64,000 bases of DNA, taken from the NCBI RefSeq assembly GCF_000471625.1, contig NZ_AUSW01000006.1:1-64000 (forward strand). Direction: 5' to 3'. The translations under genes and the position numbers were made by a program. Each line of letters starts with the position of its first letter. Position 1 is the stretch's first letter. A model generated the notes under the pieces. It was not told the origin of the DNA. It did no database searches and saw only the letters and a program-made list of their open reading frames with translations. The DNA is from Psychrobacter aquaticus CMS 56. GTDB lineage: Bacteria; Pseudomonadota; Gammaproteobacteria; Pseudomonadales; Moraxellaceae. This document shows, piece after piece, positions 48,897-57,925 of the stretch.

Positions 48897-49035
48897 ACAG
48901 TTGATCCTAAATAAAAGAGATATAACTATTATAAAATGCTGTTAGCATAACTTTTCTTGTTTGCTGTGCCGTTGCTGCCAGAGGCTGCGAAAATTTGTCC
49001 TAACAGTATTCACTTTATCGTGAATTGACTATATC
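48897..49035 (+). repeat. Dispersed repeat copy J
   Basis: A full copy of the second subtype (CAGTTGATCCTAAATAAAAG to GAATTGACTATAT), with core TTGCTGTGCCGTTGCTGCCA. It ends about 40 bp before the hisIE start codon, in the divergent rpmI/hisIE region. Confidence 0.72.
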
Positions 49036-49075
49036 AGAACAACCTATTATTTTTACCCATAAAGAAGACGGATAA

Positions 49076-49927
49076 ATGATGACTTTACCTACTTGGCTGG
49101 CTGCCGTAAATTTTAATGCTGATGGCTTGATCCCTGCTATCGCGCAAGATCATGAGTCTGGGCGTATTTTGATGATGGCTTGGATGAACGCTGAAGCCTT
49201 ACAACTGACCGCACAAACGCAGACAGCAGTTTATTTTTCCCGTTCACGCGCCAAATTATGGCATAAAGGTGAGTCATCAGGGCATACGCAGACCGTACAC
49301 GATATTCGCTTGGACTGTGATGCAGATGTAATCGTTCTTAGTGTCACTCAGGCAGGTGGTATCGCCTGTCACACAGGGCGAGAGTCTTGTTTTTATCAGC
49401 GTTTAGATTTGTCTGGACAAACACCTGAGTGGCAAACCGTTGACAAGGTATTAAAAGACCCTACCGATATTTATACCTCAAACAAGTCAAGCCATACTCA
49501 CCTGCAAGCCGACGATACGACGGCGAATAATACGGCCGACACCGATTCTGACACTACTCACATTCAAACCAACAATTATTCTGTGTTACAACAGCTTGAC
49601 CAAGTCTTAGCAGAACGTAAGCAGGCAGATAGCGACAGCTCTTATGTCGCCAGTTTATACGCAAAAGGTTTGAATAAAATTTTAGAGAAAGTTGGCGAGG
49701 AAAGCGTAGAGAGTATCATCGCTGCCAAAGATTTTGCCAATTGTGATGAAAGTAAAGACAAAGCTCAATACGACGAAGCACGCCATGAGCTCATCTATGA
49801 AGTGGCAGATGTCTGGTTTCACACATTAGTTGGTTTAGCGTGGTTCGACATAGAGTCAGACGCCGTGTTGAACGAGCTGGGACGGCGCTTTGGTCTCTCA
49901 GGTATCGATGAAAAAGCGGCTAGATAA
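49076..49927 (+). CDS. hisIE: Fused phosphoribosyl-AMP cyclohydrolase / phosphoribosyl-ATP diphosphatase
   Basis: The protein performs the second and third steps of histidine synthesis. Residues about 1-115 are HisI ([27 protein letters not shown] and the zinc cysteines in [12 protein letters not shown]). Residues about 175-283 are HisE ([20 protein letters not shown] and the metal-site EVADVWFH). Between them is a Thr/Asp/Asn-rich linker of about 50 residues, longer than in the E. coli fusion (203 residues in total). The other his genes are not in the window. It precedes tatABC, as the separate hisI and hisE do in Pseudomonas. Confidence 0.96.
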   Translation: MMTLPTWLAAVNFNADGLIPAIAQDHESGRILMMAWMNAEALQLTAQTQTAVYFSRSRAKLWHKGESSGHTQTVHDIRLDCDADVIVLSVTQAGGIACHTGRESCFYQRLDLSGQTPEWQTVDKVLKDPTDIYTSNKSSHTHLQADDTTANNTADTDSDTTHIQTNNYSVLQQLDQVLAERKQADSDSSYVASLYAKGLNKILEKVGEESVESIIAAKDFANCDESKDKAQYDEARHELIYEVADVWFHTLVGLAWFDIESDAVLNELGRRFGLSGIDEKAAR

Positions 49928-49940
49928 CTTAAGCTACTCA

Positions 49941-50085
49941 ATAGTCGATACCAAGTAAAATGAATACACGACATCATGATACGGAACTGGTATAAATTTT
50001 TCTAGCTTGCTGTGTTTACGCCGACAGAGGCTGCGAGAAATTGATGCCAGTCTCGCTGACGCTCTTTTATAGTGGCTTGACTATA
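49941..50085 (+). repeat. Dispersed repeat copy K
   Basis: ATAGTCGATACCAAGTAAAA to GTGGCTTGACTATA, with core AGCTTGCTGTGTTTACGCCG, between hisIE and tatA. It begins 13 bases after the hisIE stop. Confidence 0.7.
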
Positions 50086-50199
50086 AATTAAGCAACTACC
50101 CTGTTTGATTATTGTTGTTTTCACCTTTTTGTCATAACTGCAGGTTATAATATAGCTCTGTTTTACCTCGTATTATATGTCGATGTTTTTTGTTTAATG

Positions 50200-50286
50200 T
50201 AGTCGTTCCAATTGAAAGAATTATGTCAGTCGTACGTTACTTTGAACAACTATATGAATGACTTTTTTATTTTGAACTGACTATAG
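50200..50286 (+). repeat. Dispersed repeat copy L (degenerate, short)
   Basis: TGTAGTCGTTCCAATTGAAA to TTTTGAACTGACTATAG keeps both ends of the family but has a diverged middle. It lies 66 bases before tatA. Together with copy K it fills most of the 425-bp gap. Confidence 0.5.
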
Positions 50287-50352
50287 GTAAGTTTTCTTAC
50301 AAACACAAAGCATTCATATAAAGATTGAAAACTAAGTTACAAGGATACCATT

Positions 50353-50631
50353 ATGGGCAGTTTTTCTATTACGCATTGGCTGATATTACTAGTGGTTGTC
50401 GTTGTCGTATTTGGCACTTCAAAACTTAGAAACGCTGGCAAGGATTTGGGCGGCGCTGTCAAAGGTTTTAAAGAAGCCGTCAAAGACGAAAATACAGATC
50501 ATGCTAAAAAGCAGGTTGTCCTTGACCACGATGGCAATGCACGAACGACAAATACAAATCACTCAGCAAGCACCAAAATTAGTGATGTCGATATCAGCGC
50601 CACCCCTGTTGATGATAAGCACAACGTATAA
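50353..50631 (+). CDS. tatA: Sec-independent translocase subunit TatA
   Basis: TatA forms the ring-like pore of the twin-arginine export system. The 92-residue protein has the short N-terminal helix [14 protein letters not shown], then the amphipathic helix with [17 protein letters not shown] and an unstructured tail. AAGGATACC precedes the ATG. It is the first gene of tatABC; tatB follows after 56 bases. Confidence 0.97.
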   Translation: MGSFSITHWLILLVVVVVVFGTSKLRNAGKDLGGAVKGFKEAVKDENTDHAKKQVVLDHDGNARTTNTNHSASTKISDVDISATPVDDKHNV

Positions 50632-50687
50632 TACCTGCGGCACTTAGCCTGCCACACTTAGCACTTAGATAGTGACATTCAACCATT

Positions 50688-51341
50688 ATGTTTGATATTG
50701 GGTTCTCGGAATTACTTCTCTTTGGCGTCATTGCCTTAATTGTCTTGGGCCCAGAAAAACTGCCTCAGGCAGCGCGTACGGCTGGGCAATGGTATGCCAA
50801 AATACGCCGGACGGTCTCTACTTTGCAGTCTGAAATAGAGGCTGAGCTTGACTTGGCTGAGACACGGCAACTCATGCAAAAAGAGCTTGCCAAAATTCGT
50901 CAAACTGAGGCGGATATGAGGCGAGAAATGGCAGAGATACGCGGCAACATGAAAGAGTTTGAGCATTCTCAGAGCCAGAATTTAAAGCCGTCGCAAACTG
51001 CGTCTAATAATAAACGTGGCGAGAGCGACATTGCTAACAATGAAGACGTTCAGGATAAACAATCACAAAATCATGAGCCGTTATCAATACAAGGTACTGA
51101 ACAAGTTGCTAAGAAAGGGGATGACGAGAATATAAAAAACGCTTCTCGTAATGATACTCGTCAAACTATTCAACCTCTCACCACCCGACCGTGGGAAAAC
51201 ATGTGGTTCCGTCTTGGCGCTTATGATAAAGCCCGTCGTCTGCCCGTACCGCCGTATTTACCTAATTATAAGGCTGATGCTTTATTAAACAGTCATTTAG
51301 GTAAAGAGTTTGCTGTAAAGGAACAGGTGACTGATTCATGA
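50688..51341 (+). CDS. tatB: Sec-independent translocase subunit TatB
   Basis: TatB receives the substrate with TatC. The N-terminal MFDIGFSELLLFGVIALIVL and the LGPEKLPQAARTAGQW motif are diagnostic. Residues 50-100 are a long charged helix, and the tail to 217 is disordered and Gln/Asn/Asp-rich. The stop overlaps the tatC start by 4 bases (ATGA), which indicates translational coupling. Confidence 0.96.
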   Translation: MFDIGFSELLLFGVIALIVLGPEKLPQAARTAGQWYAKIRRTVSTLQSEIEAELDLAETRQLMQKELAKIRQTEADMRREMAEIRGNMKEFEHSQSQNLKPSQTASNNKRGESDIANNEDVQDKQSQNHEPLSIQGTEQVAKKGDDENIKNASRNDTRQTIQPLTTRPWENMWFRLGAYDKARRLPVPPYLPNYKADALLNSHLGKEFAVKEQVTDS

Positions 51342-52207
51342 TGTTATTCAAACGCAAAAAAAGCCGCCAAGAAAAAGTCACCGATTCAGATATTGCTGAT
51401 TCAGATATCAAAGCCGCGACCGCGACCACTCCTAATGATGAATCTACCGATGTGTTAAGCACATTGGCTGACATGCCTATCACCGAACATCTGATTGAGC
51501 TGCGTCGGCACTTAATCAAGATATGTGTAGCTGTCTTAGTGATCTTCTTAGCTTTGGCAGGGTTTTCACGCGAGCTATATAATTTCTTATCAAATCCCTT
51601 AGTTGCACAGTTGCCCGCCAATTCAACCATGATTGCGACAGACATCACTTCGAACTTTATGGCACCGATACGTCTGACCGTATTTGTTGCCGCATTTTTG
51701 GCGATGCCCTTTATCCTGTATCAAATCTGGTCGTTTGTTGCACCCGGTCTATACAAAAAAGAAAAGAAAATTGCCATCCCAGTACTGATGTCTTCCATCT
51801 TCTTATTTTATGCTGGTGTGGCTTTTTCTTATTTTATTGTGCTTAAAGGAGTGTTGAAATTCTTTATCACGTTTGCGCCACAAAACGTATTGCCGATGAC
51901 AGATATCGACAGCTATCTAAGCTTTGCACTGAAACTGTTTATGGTGTTTGGGTTAACATTTGAGATTCCAGTTGTTACCTTGCTGTTGATATTGGCGCGC
52001 ATTGTCTCCATTCAGAGCCTAGAGGAAAAACGCCGATATATTATTGTTGGTTGTTTTGCGGTGGCCGCAGTCGTTACGCCACCTGATGGCATATCGATGT
52101 TGATGCTAGCGATTCCAATGTGGTTATTGTTTGAGCTTGGTTTATTTTTGGCCAAAATCTTAATTAAAGAAGAGTCCAATCCTCCTCTGGTTGCAGAGAA
52201 AGAATAA
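51338..52207 (+). CDS. tatC: Sec-independent translocase subunit TatC
   Basis: TatC is the signal-peptide receptor of the Tat system. The 289-residue protein has six membrane segments after an extra N-terminal charged region of about 45 residues. The conserved MPITEHLIELRRHL (about 46-59) and FVAPGLYKKEKK follow, with later segments PDGISMLMLAIPMWLLFELG. E. coli TatC has 258 residues, so the N-terminus is longer here. It overlaps tatB by 4 bases. Confidence 0.97.
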   Translation: MMLFKRKKSRQEKVTDSDIADSDIKAATATTPNDESTDVLSTLADMPITEHLIELRRHLIKICVAVLVIFLALAGFSRELYNFLSNPLVAQLPANSTMIATDITSNFMAPIRLTVFVAAFLAMPFILYQIWSFVAPGLYKKEKKIAIPVLMSSIFLFYAGVAFSYFIVLKGVLKFFITFAPQNVLPMTDIDSYLSFALKLFMVFGLTFEIPVVTLLLILARIVSIQSLEEKRRYIIVGCFAVAAVVTPPDGISMLMLAIPMWLLFELGLFLAKILIKEESNPPLVAEKE

Positions 52208-52320
52208 AAAGCTTATTGTGACGCTTAAGCATCGCCATCATCCGCCAGCCATTGTTTATTCAGTGGCTTTTTTTGCCTCCGTTGTTTTTACTCATTTTTT
52301 GTACTTTAGGTAGCTTTATT

Positions 52321-53820
52321 ATGTCCGCATCTATGCCAGCTTATATGAGCGATCCCACTGATGAGCAGCTGAATGCGCTGAATATGGCTATGGATCATCA
52401 GTCATTTAAAGTGGTCGCTTATGCAGGTGCTGGCAAAACGACAACGCTCAAACTAATCGGCGAACGTCTACGCGGACGGGGTTTGTATTTGGCTTTTAAC
52501 AAAGCGATTGCCAATGATGCTCGGCAGAAATTTCCACCACATGTAGAATGTCGCACGTTTCACTCGCTTGCTTATCGCCATGTTGCTCGTGATATTACCG
52601 CAAAACTGTCCTTGCCCCGTTTTTCACCTAAGCGTCTTGGTGATGATTTAGGATTGCGACCGGTGCAAGTACGTCGGCAAATGGAGGGAGTGAATAAATA
52701 TATTACGCTCACGCCAGCTCGACTCTCACGTTTTGTCAGTGATGCGGTAAGCAACTTCTGTAGTACTCATGCCAGCTATCCTGCGCCTCGGCACATACTA
52801 TTTCCGAGTTGGCTTGATGCGTCGGACGCAGAGCAGCTGCGTGAAATGCTCTACCCTGCTGTGGAACAGCGCTGGCTACAGTCGATTGATGCCCGTCATC
52901 CTGCTGGTATTGGTCATGATATTTATTTGAAGCTTTGGGCGTTGTCTAAACCTAGTATTCCTGCAGACTTTATTTTATTTGATGAGGCGCAAGATGCTGA
53001 CCCATTAATGATGGGAATCTTGACGCAGCAGCCAAGGCAGGTCATTTATGTGGGTGACGCTCATCAGCAAATTTATGAATGGCGCGGCGCGGTCAATGCA
53101 ATGAAAAAACTACCATTGCCGCAAACCTTATTGACGCAGTCTTTTCGCTTTGGCGAACCGATTGCGGAAGTGGCCAACACGCTATTAAAAGCATTACAAG
53201 AAGACGTACCCTTAAAAGGCAATCCTAATAAACAATCCTCTACTGACAAAGGCATGGTACACAGTAAAAAAGATGCCATTTTGTGCCGTACCAATGCCGC
53301 TGCCATGACGCAGTTGTTGACAGGACTGAAGCTTGGCCACCGCGTGGCGCTACAAGCCGATACCGATCGTATGCTCAAATTCTGTCAGGCTGCTGAAAAC
53401 TTAAAAAACGGCAAATCAGCTTATGGCGTGCCTGAGCTGGCGTATTTTTACAATTGGGGTGATGTACAAGAATATGCGGAAACCAATGAGGGCAGCGACC
53501 TAAAAACACTGGTCAAACTGGTTGATGATCATGGTACCAATGTACTCAGTCAAGCGGTCAATAGCCTGACCAGTATCGAAAATGCCGATTATGTCATCTC
53601 CACGGCACATAAGGCAAAAGGGCTCGAATGGGGGAAGGTACAGCTTGATGATGATTTCTATTATGATATCACCACCAACGCGGTCAAAATCAGCCCAGAA
53701 GAGTTGCGCCTGCTCTACGTGGCTTGTACGCGTGCGCAGAGCAATTTAGACATTCATAATATCAAAGACTTGATATCAGGGTTACAGACGGGCAAAAAAG
53801 TGATTTTCGGCAATTCTTAA
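52321..53820 (+). CDS. UvrD/Rep-like superfamily 1 DNA helicase
   Basis: The 499-residue protein has the SF1A motifs in order: Q-motif region DPTDEQLNAL, Walker A AYAGAGKTTT (about residues 34-43), DEAQD (Walker B in FILFDEAQDADPLMM), motif III HQQIYEWRGA, motif IV QSFRFG, motif V STAHKAKGLEW and motif VI LRLLYVACTRAQ. It is short for UvrD (720) and lacks most of the 1B/2B insertions, and is nearer to the FBH1-like small helicases. A TTG start 69 bases upstream is open; the ATG at 52321 is preferred. Probably a DNA-repair role, unproven. Confidence 0.9.
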   Translation: MSASMPAYMSDPTDEQLNALNMAMDHQSFKVVAYAGAGKTTTLKLIGERLRGRGLYLAFNKAIANDARQKFPPHVECRTFHSLAYRHVARDITAKLSLPRFSPKRLGDDLGLRPVQVRRQMEGVNKYITLTPARLSRFVSDAVSNFCSTHASYPAPRHILFPSWLDASDAEQLREMLYPAVEQRWLQSIDARHPAGIGHDIYLKLWALSKPSIPADFILFDEAQDADPLMMGILTQQPRQVIYVGDAHQQIYEWRGAVNAMKKLPLPQTLLTQSFRFGEPIAEVANTLLKALQEDVPLKGNPNKQSSTDKGMVHSKKDAILCRTNAAAMTQLLTGLKLGHRVALQADTDRMLKFCQAAENLKNGKSAYGVPELAYFYNWGDVQEYAETNEGSDLKTLVKLVDDHGTNVLSQAVNSLTSIENADYVISTAHKAKGLEWGKVQLDDDFYYDITTNAVKISPEELRLLYVACTRAQSNLDIHNIKDLISGLQTGKKVIFGNS

Positions 53821-53910
53821 TATTCTCATTCTTGTTAGCATGAGCACATGCGCATTGTTACCCTCTAAAACCCTTTTACCACCTCAATTTTTAATGACGA
53901 TTACTGCGCC

Positions 53911-54930
53911 ATGAATAATAATCAGCCACTTCAAGTACGCCAAAACACCATACACCAATTCTTCGCCAATCCCGTCCGCCTCCTTGCACCAATGGAAGGG
54001 TTAACCGATCCGCTCATGCGCCAAATTTTGACCCAAATTGCAGCAGATTTGGGGCGTCCTTATGATTGGTCGGTCAGTGAGTTTATCCGCGTAACGCAGC
54101 ACGTCTTGCCCGCGCATGTATTTTATAAGTACGTCCCCGAGCTGCATCATGATGCCAAGACTGCTTCTGGCACGCCAATTCACGTGCAACTGCTTGGTAG
54201 TGAAGCTCAGCTCATGGCAGAAAATGCCGCTTATGCTGCCGAGCTTGGCGCACCAGCCATCGATATCAATTTTGGTTGTCCTGCCAAGACGGTTAATAGT
54301 CATCGCGGCGGCTCCGTATTGCTTGATGAACCAGAAGTCATGTACGAGATTATCAGCGCCGTACGCCGAGCCGTTCCTGCTCATATCCCAGTATCCGCAA
54401 AAATTCGCTTGGGTTATACCGATACCAGCAAGATGGATGACATTCGCGGCGCGATTGCTGATAGTGGGGCGGATTGGCTAACCATTCATGCGCGCACCAA
54501 GACCCAAGGCTATAAGCCGCCAGCTTATTGGGACAAAATTCAGAATTTTAATTCGCTAAGTATTCCAGTCATTGCCAATGGTGAGATTTGGAACGCTGAG
54601 CAAGCACAGAATTGTATGATGCAAGCAGGTACGCAGCATTTGATGTTAGGTCGCGGCGCAGTCACGCGTCCTGATCTGGTGGCAAGAGTCGATAATGACA
54701 ATAATAAAAATTCAGAAAACCTAACTACATTATTATGGACGGACTTGATTGCTCATCAAATTAAATTTTTAGAGGGCGCGGCCAAAAGCGATGTGGTCTT
54801 GGTCGGTCGCTATAAGCAATGGCTAGGCATGCTAACCAAAGGTTATAGCGAGGCTCAGACACTATGGGAAGGTATCAAACGAGAAAAAAATAGAGCAGTC
54901 ATTATTAGCGCACTGCAAGCCAGTGTCTGA
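53911..54930 (+). CDS. dusC: tRNA-dihydrouridine(16) synthase
   Basis: The FMN TIM-barrel enzyme reduces uridine to dihydrouridine in tRNA. Present are LAPMEGLTDPLMR, the catalytic cysteine in INFGCPAKTVNSHRGG, VSAKIRLGY, and the segment ARTKTQGYKPPAYWDKI, which is like DusC rather than DusA or DusB. The length of 339 is near E. coli DusC (315). It starts about 90 bases after the helicase gene. Confidence 0.92.
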   Translation: MNNNQPLQVRQNTIHQFFANPVRLLAPMEGLTDPLMRQILTQIAADLGRPYDWSVSEFIRVTQHVLPAHVFYKYVPELHHDAKTASGTPIHVQLLGSEAQLMAENAAYAAELGAPAIDINFGCPAKTVNSHRGGSVLLDEPEVMYEIISAVRRAVPAHIPVSAKIRLGYTDTSKMDDIRGAIADSGADWLTIHARTKTQGYKPPAYWDKIQNFNSLSIPVIANGEIWNAEQAQNCMMQAGTQHLMLGRGAVTRPDLVARVDNDNNKNSENLTTLLWTDLIAHQIKFLEGAAKSDVVLVGRYKQWLGMLTKGYSEAQTLWEGIKREKNRAVIISALQASV

Positions 54931-54982
54931 TAATAATCAACTGCCTTCATTTTGAAAAGATAACCGCTATATATGTTTGACG

Positions 54983-55408
54983 TTAAACGCTCACGCGAAT
55001 CGCTAAATAAAATAACATCACACAACAAGCAATCGATAACACCCAAAGAATAGAGCGGAACGTTGCCAAGTTGGTGATGTAAGCCACGCAATAGCCGATC
55101 CGAATCAATACATACAGCCAAGCCAACGTGTTGATAATCAGTTGCGGCACAAAGAACAACATCGCCACCAAGACTGCGGCCAAAAATACTGGCAACGTTT
55201 CATAACTGTTTTGCTGTGCTGCGTTAGCACGAGCTGCCGCACCTGTCGTATTTTGCAAAAAATCACGCGGATGCGAGTTGTCAGCCAGATGAAACCCGCC
55301 AAACATTTTCGCTGTCAAAGCCATTGCTAATGGCAACAAGCTTGCCACCACCATTGCCCAAATTGCTGACGCAGCTGTATCAGAGACCAATCCAAAGATT
55401 GCATTCAT
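54983..55408 (-). CDS. MAPEG-family membrane protein
   Basis: The 141-residue protein has four membrane segments with the MAPEG pattern: ARANAAQQNSYETLPVF in the second helix (the RAxxAxxNxxE signature), then LAWLYVLIRIGYCVAYI. Eukaryotic members are glutathione-dependent enzymes; bacterial relatives of the YecN type have no defined role. It is convergent with dusC and just downstream of the OsmC gene on the same strand (14 bases apart), so they likely form an operon. Confidence 0.92.
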   Translation of the reverse strand: MNAIFGLVSDTAASAIWAMVVASLLPLAMALTAKMFGGFHLADNSHPRDFLQNTTGAAARANAAQQNSYETLPVFLAAVLVAMLFFVPQLIINTLAWLYVLIRIGYCVAYITNLATFRSILWVLSIACCVMLFYLAIRVSV

Positions 55409-55422
55409 TAGTATCTTTGCCC

Positions 55423-55836
55423 CTACCCTGCAATAACTTCAAAATCATGAGTAATATTTACACCGCCTTGTACCAGCATCCGACTGGCCGAGCAGTATTT
55501 TTCTGCTGATAAATGAATGGCTTTTTCAACTTGCTTGTCTTTAATGTCTTGACCCGTCACGATGAAATGCATATGGATATCAGTGTATACCGCTGGTACG
55601 GTTTCGGCACGCTGTGCGGTCAGCTCACAACGCACGTCTTGTACCTCTTGACGAGATTTTTGTAGAATCGATACCACATCATAACTGGCACAGCCACCAA
55701 GCCCTAACAAAATCAGTTCCATTGGGCTGGCACCTTCTCCTTTATCGGCATCGATTTGTACGTTATGTCCTGACGGTGATACGCCCATGAATGCTTTATT
55801 TTCTTGCCATGTAACGCTTGCTTTTGATTCTGACAT
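55423..55836 (-). CDS. OsmC/YhfA-family protein
   Basis: The 137-residue protein has the OsmC fold pattern: LILLGLGGCASYDVVSILQKSR with its first cysteine at about residue 51, and VRCELTAQRAE with the second. It resembles the YhfA subgroup more than the Ohr or OsmC peroxidases, so peroxidase activity is uncertain. It is probably cytosolic and cotranscribed with the MAPEG gene. Confidence 0.9.
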   Translation of the reverse strand: MSESKASVTWQENKAFMGVSPSGHNVQIDADKGEGASPMELILLGLGGCASYDVVSILQKSRQEVQDVRCELTAQRAETVPAVYTDIHMHFIVTGQDIKDKQVEKAIHLSAEKYCSASRMLVQGGVNITHDFEVIAG

Positions 55837-56325
55837 CTTAGCTTATCCTTATATCAATGGGCACGTTGCCTATTTTTATTGTCTGAAATATATGCAGTTT
55901 GCCTAGTGTAGCATAAGCAAAAGCGAGATTTTATAACGTCCGTGTCTGATATTGTCGTCATCATGGTAGCAATGAACATTAATATCCTTATTTCTCAACA
56001 ATTTGCTTTTCACAAATAATATTTTATAGCTGGCTTGATAAGTAGTTAGCCAGTTCACATGCTAACGCCAACCTCTCTATATCGTAATATTTTTAAAAAA
56101 ACTTACAAAAGTCTAATTATAACTTACTGATTTTAAACCGTAAAACTCGTGAAACATTTTATAGCAAAATACTGTTACACATTTTGCTTGTTTCTTGGTT
56201 TAATAAGCGTAATTAATCTTATTTTTACCTGATATCGATAATAATCACCTTATAATAATTATGATTGCTATCACGATGTCCTGTTTAAATAAGCAATATT
56301 TTAAACAAATTAAAAAGGTTTAGTC
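55837..56325. other. AT-rich gap upstream of rppH
   Basis: In 489 bp I see no gene, no repeat-family copy and no clear terminator. Several short AT-rich palindromes near 56225-56275 could be regulator sites. Promoters for the divergent OsmC and rppH genes should be here. Confidence 0.5.
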
Positions 56326-56844
56326 ATGATAGATGCAGACGGCTTTCGCGCCAATGTCGGCATCATCTTGGCAAATACACAAGGGCAAGTACTGTGGGCA
56401 AAACGTATTGGTCACAACGCTTGGCAGTTTCCGCAAGGTGGTATCGACCGCGGGGAGACGCCGATGGATGCAATGTATCGCGAGCTCTGGGAAGAGGTCG
56501 GCCTACATCCGCGTCACGTAGACTTATTGGCAGTGACGCAAGATTGGTTGCGCTATCGTCTGCCAAAACGCTATGTGCGGCATGGACAGCACCCTTTGTG
56601 TATTGGGCAAAAACAAAAATGGTTTTTGCTACGCTTAGATGAGCCGAATACCCAACACATCCGCTTTGATGAAGGGAAACCTGAATTTGACCATTGGCAA
56701 TGGGTCAGCTACTGGTATCCACTCGGACAAGTGATTCACTTTAAACGAGGGGTATACCGTCGTGCCTTACAAGAATTGGTACGCGAACTCCCCCTAAAGC
56801 AAGAGCTGATTATTCCTCAACAAGACAATCATTTGCTGATGTAA
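56326..56844 (+). CDS. rppH: RNA pyrophosphohydrolase
   Basis: RppH removes pyrophosphate from 5' triphosphate ends of mRNA and so starts decay. The 172-residue protein has the full Nudix box at residues 38-60 (GG then [20 protein letters not shown]) and the RppH-specific start [15 protein letters not shown]. The later segment [11 protein letters not shown] and the C-terminal [13 protein letters not shown] also fit. A strong terminator follows. Confidence 0.97.
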   Translation: MIDADGFRANVGIILANTQGQVLWAKRIGHNAWQFPQGGIDRGETPMDAMYRELWEEVGLHPRHVDLLAVTQDWLRYRLPKRYVRHGQHPLCIGQKQKWFLLRLDEPNTQHIRFDEGKPEFDHWQWVSYWYPLGQVIHFKRGVYRRALQELVRELPLKQELIIPQQDNHLLM

Positions 56845-56874
56845 TCAGCGTCTTGATTGATAATGTCACAAACG

Positions 56875-56919
56875 ATACCCACGTTAATTGTTAGAGATTT
56901 TAGCAATTAACGTGGGTAT
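56875..56919 (+). terminator. Intrinsic terminator after rppH
   Basis: The perfect 16-bp stem ATACCCACGTTAATTG / CAATTAACGTGGGTAT with a 13-base loop is followed by TTTTTAT. Confidence 0.88.
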
Positions 56920-57019
56920 TTTTATGGGTGTTCTTGCTCGGTTGCTTTGCTTACGCAGTGAGAAGATACGACATTTATCCTAACAACTTTGTGTTCGTTG
57001 TATAGCGACTCAACTGTAG

Positions 57020-57835
57020 TCATTTTGAACAGTCATCAAACTCTCGGCTAATAATTTCAGCAGTCACATGAGCGCTTTTATTACTATGTTTGCTCAATGT
57101 TAAAATACTTTGGGTACGTGTGCCATAATTTGGTACATTTTTTCCATTATGGCCAAAAGCAACAGGTTCGATATAAACAGAAGACAGTGTTTGCTCAATC
57201 TCAAACGCCATACCGGTGTCAGGTAGTTCGTCTACTGGCGCTTTTGTGTGATCGGATAATACGTTAAAAGCAGCTTGTTGCCAGTATTCAGGCGAGTTAT
57301 TCTCAGCAATTAGTGGCAGCACTTCTTGCCGCAACCTGCCACGTAACCGTTCAGTTTTAAACCAACTATCCTCTGGCTGGCCATTAGAGATAACATGCAG
57401 CCCTGCATATAATGGCGTGGGCGCATGACCACGATTATTGATGATAACGGCTTGTGTCGCATCGCCAACGATAAGGTTGAAGCCTGCATAGGCTTGCAAA
57501 TCAATGTTGCGTGCAAAATCCATCGGACTTAAACAGCTGGTTAAAAATTCAGTTACTAACGCTCCACGTGAGCGCTCGTCATTGCTCGCTTGTACACCAT
57601 CGCGAAAATTCAGTACCGCAGCCCAGCGTCCATTGTGTCGATAAATACCCTTATGCGCTTCTTGATGAACACCTAACCACGTACCACCACTTTGCTTATC
57701 ACGCCCAGCATAAATAGGCTGATCAGACCATTGATGTAACGACTCAGTTGGCCGCTCCAGAAATTCATCACGATTGGAAAACGCCACTAAAGGCAGCTCA
57801 TCAAATAATTGCCAAGCAATAGCGACGATACACAT
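57020..57835 (-). CDS. NRDE (TANGO2-like) family protein
   Basis: The 271-residue protein starts with the family signature MCIVAIAWQ and LVAFSNRDEFLERPTE (the NRDE motif at about residues 21-24), then GGTWLGVHQ and AAVLNFRDG. TANGO2 relatives are linked to heme handling in eukaryotes and some bacteria, but the bacterial role is not fixed. The N-terminal Cys2 could act as an Ntn-type nucleophile after Met removal. AAAGGAATA lies upstream of the ATG. Confidence 0.92.
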   Translation of the reverse strand: MCIVAIAWQLFDELPLVAFSNRDEFLERPTESLHQWSDQPIYAGRDKQSGGTWLGVHQEAHKGIYRHNGRWAAVLNFRDGVQASNDERSRGALVTEFLTSCLSPMDFARNIDLQAYAGFNLIVGDATQAVIINNRGHAPTPLYAGLHVISNGQPEDSWFKTERLRGRLRQEVLPLIAENNSPEYWQQAAFNVLSDHTKAPVDELPDTGMAFEIEQTLSSVYIEPVAFGHNGKNVPNYGTRTQSILTLSKHSNKSAHVTAEIISREFDDCSK

Positions 57836-57925
57836 AGTATTCCTTTTATAATAGTCTGTTGTGCGCGAGATTCTTGGTAAAAATAAAAATCATCACTTAA
57901 AACTGATTTTCTGAGCAAGTATCAT

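Noticed and set aside
54855..55121. 88-codon minus-strand frame at the dusC end
   Set aside because: It overlaps dusC and the MAPEG gene, both of which have full family motifs.
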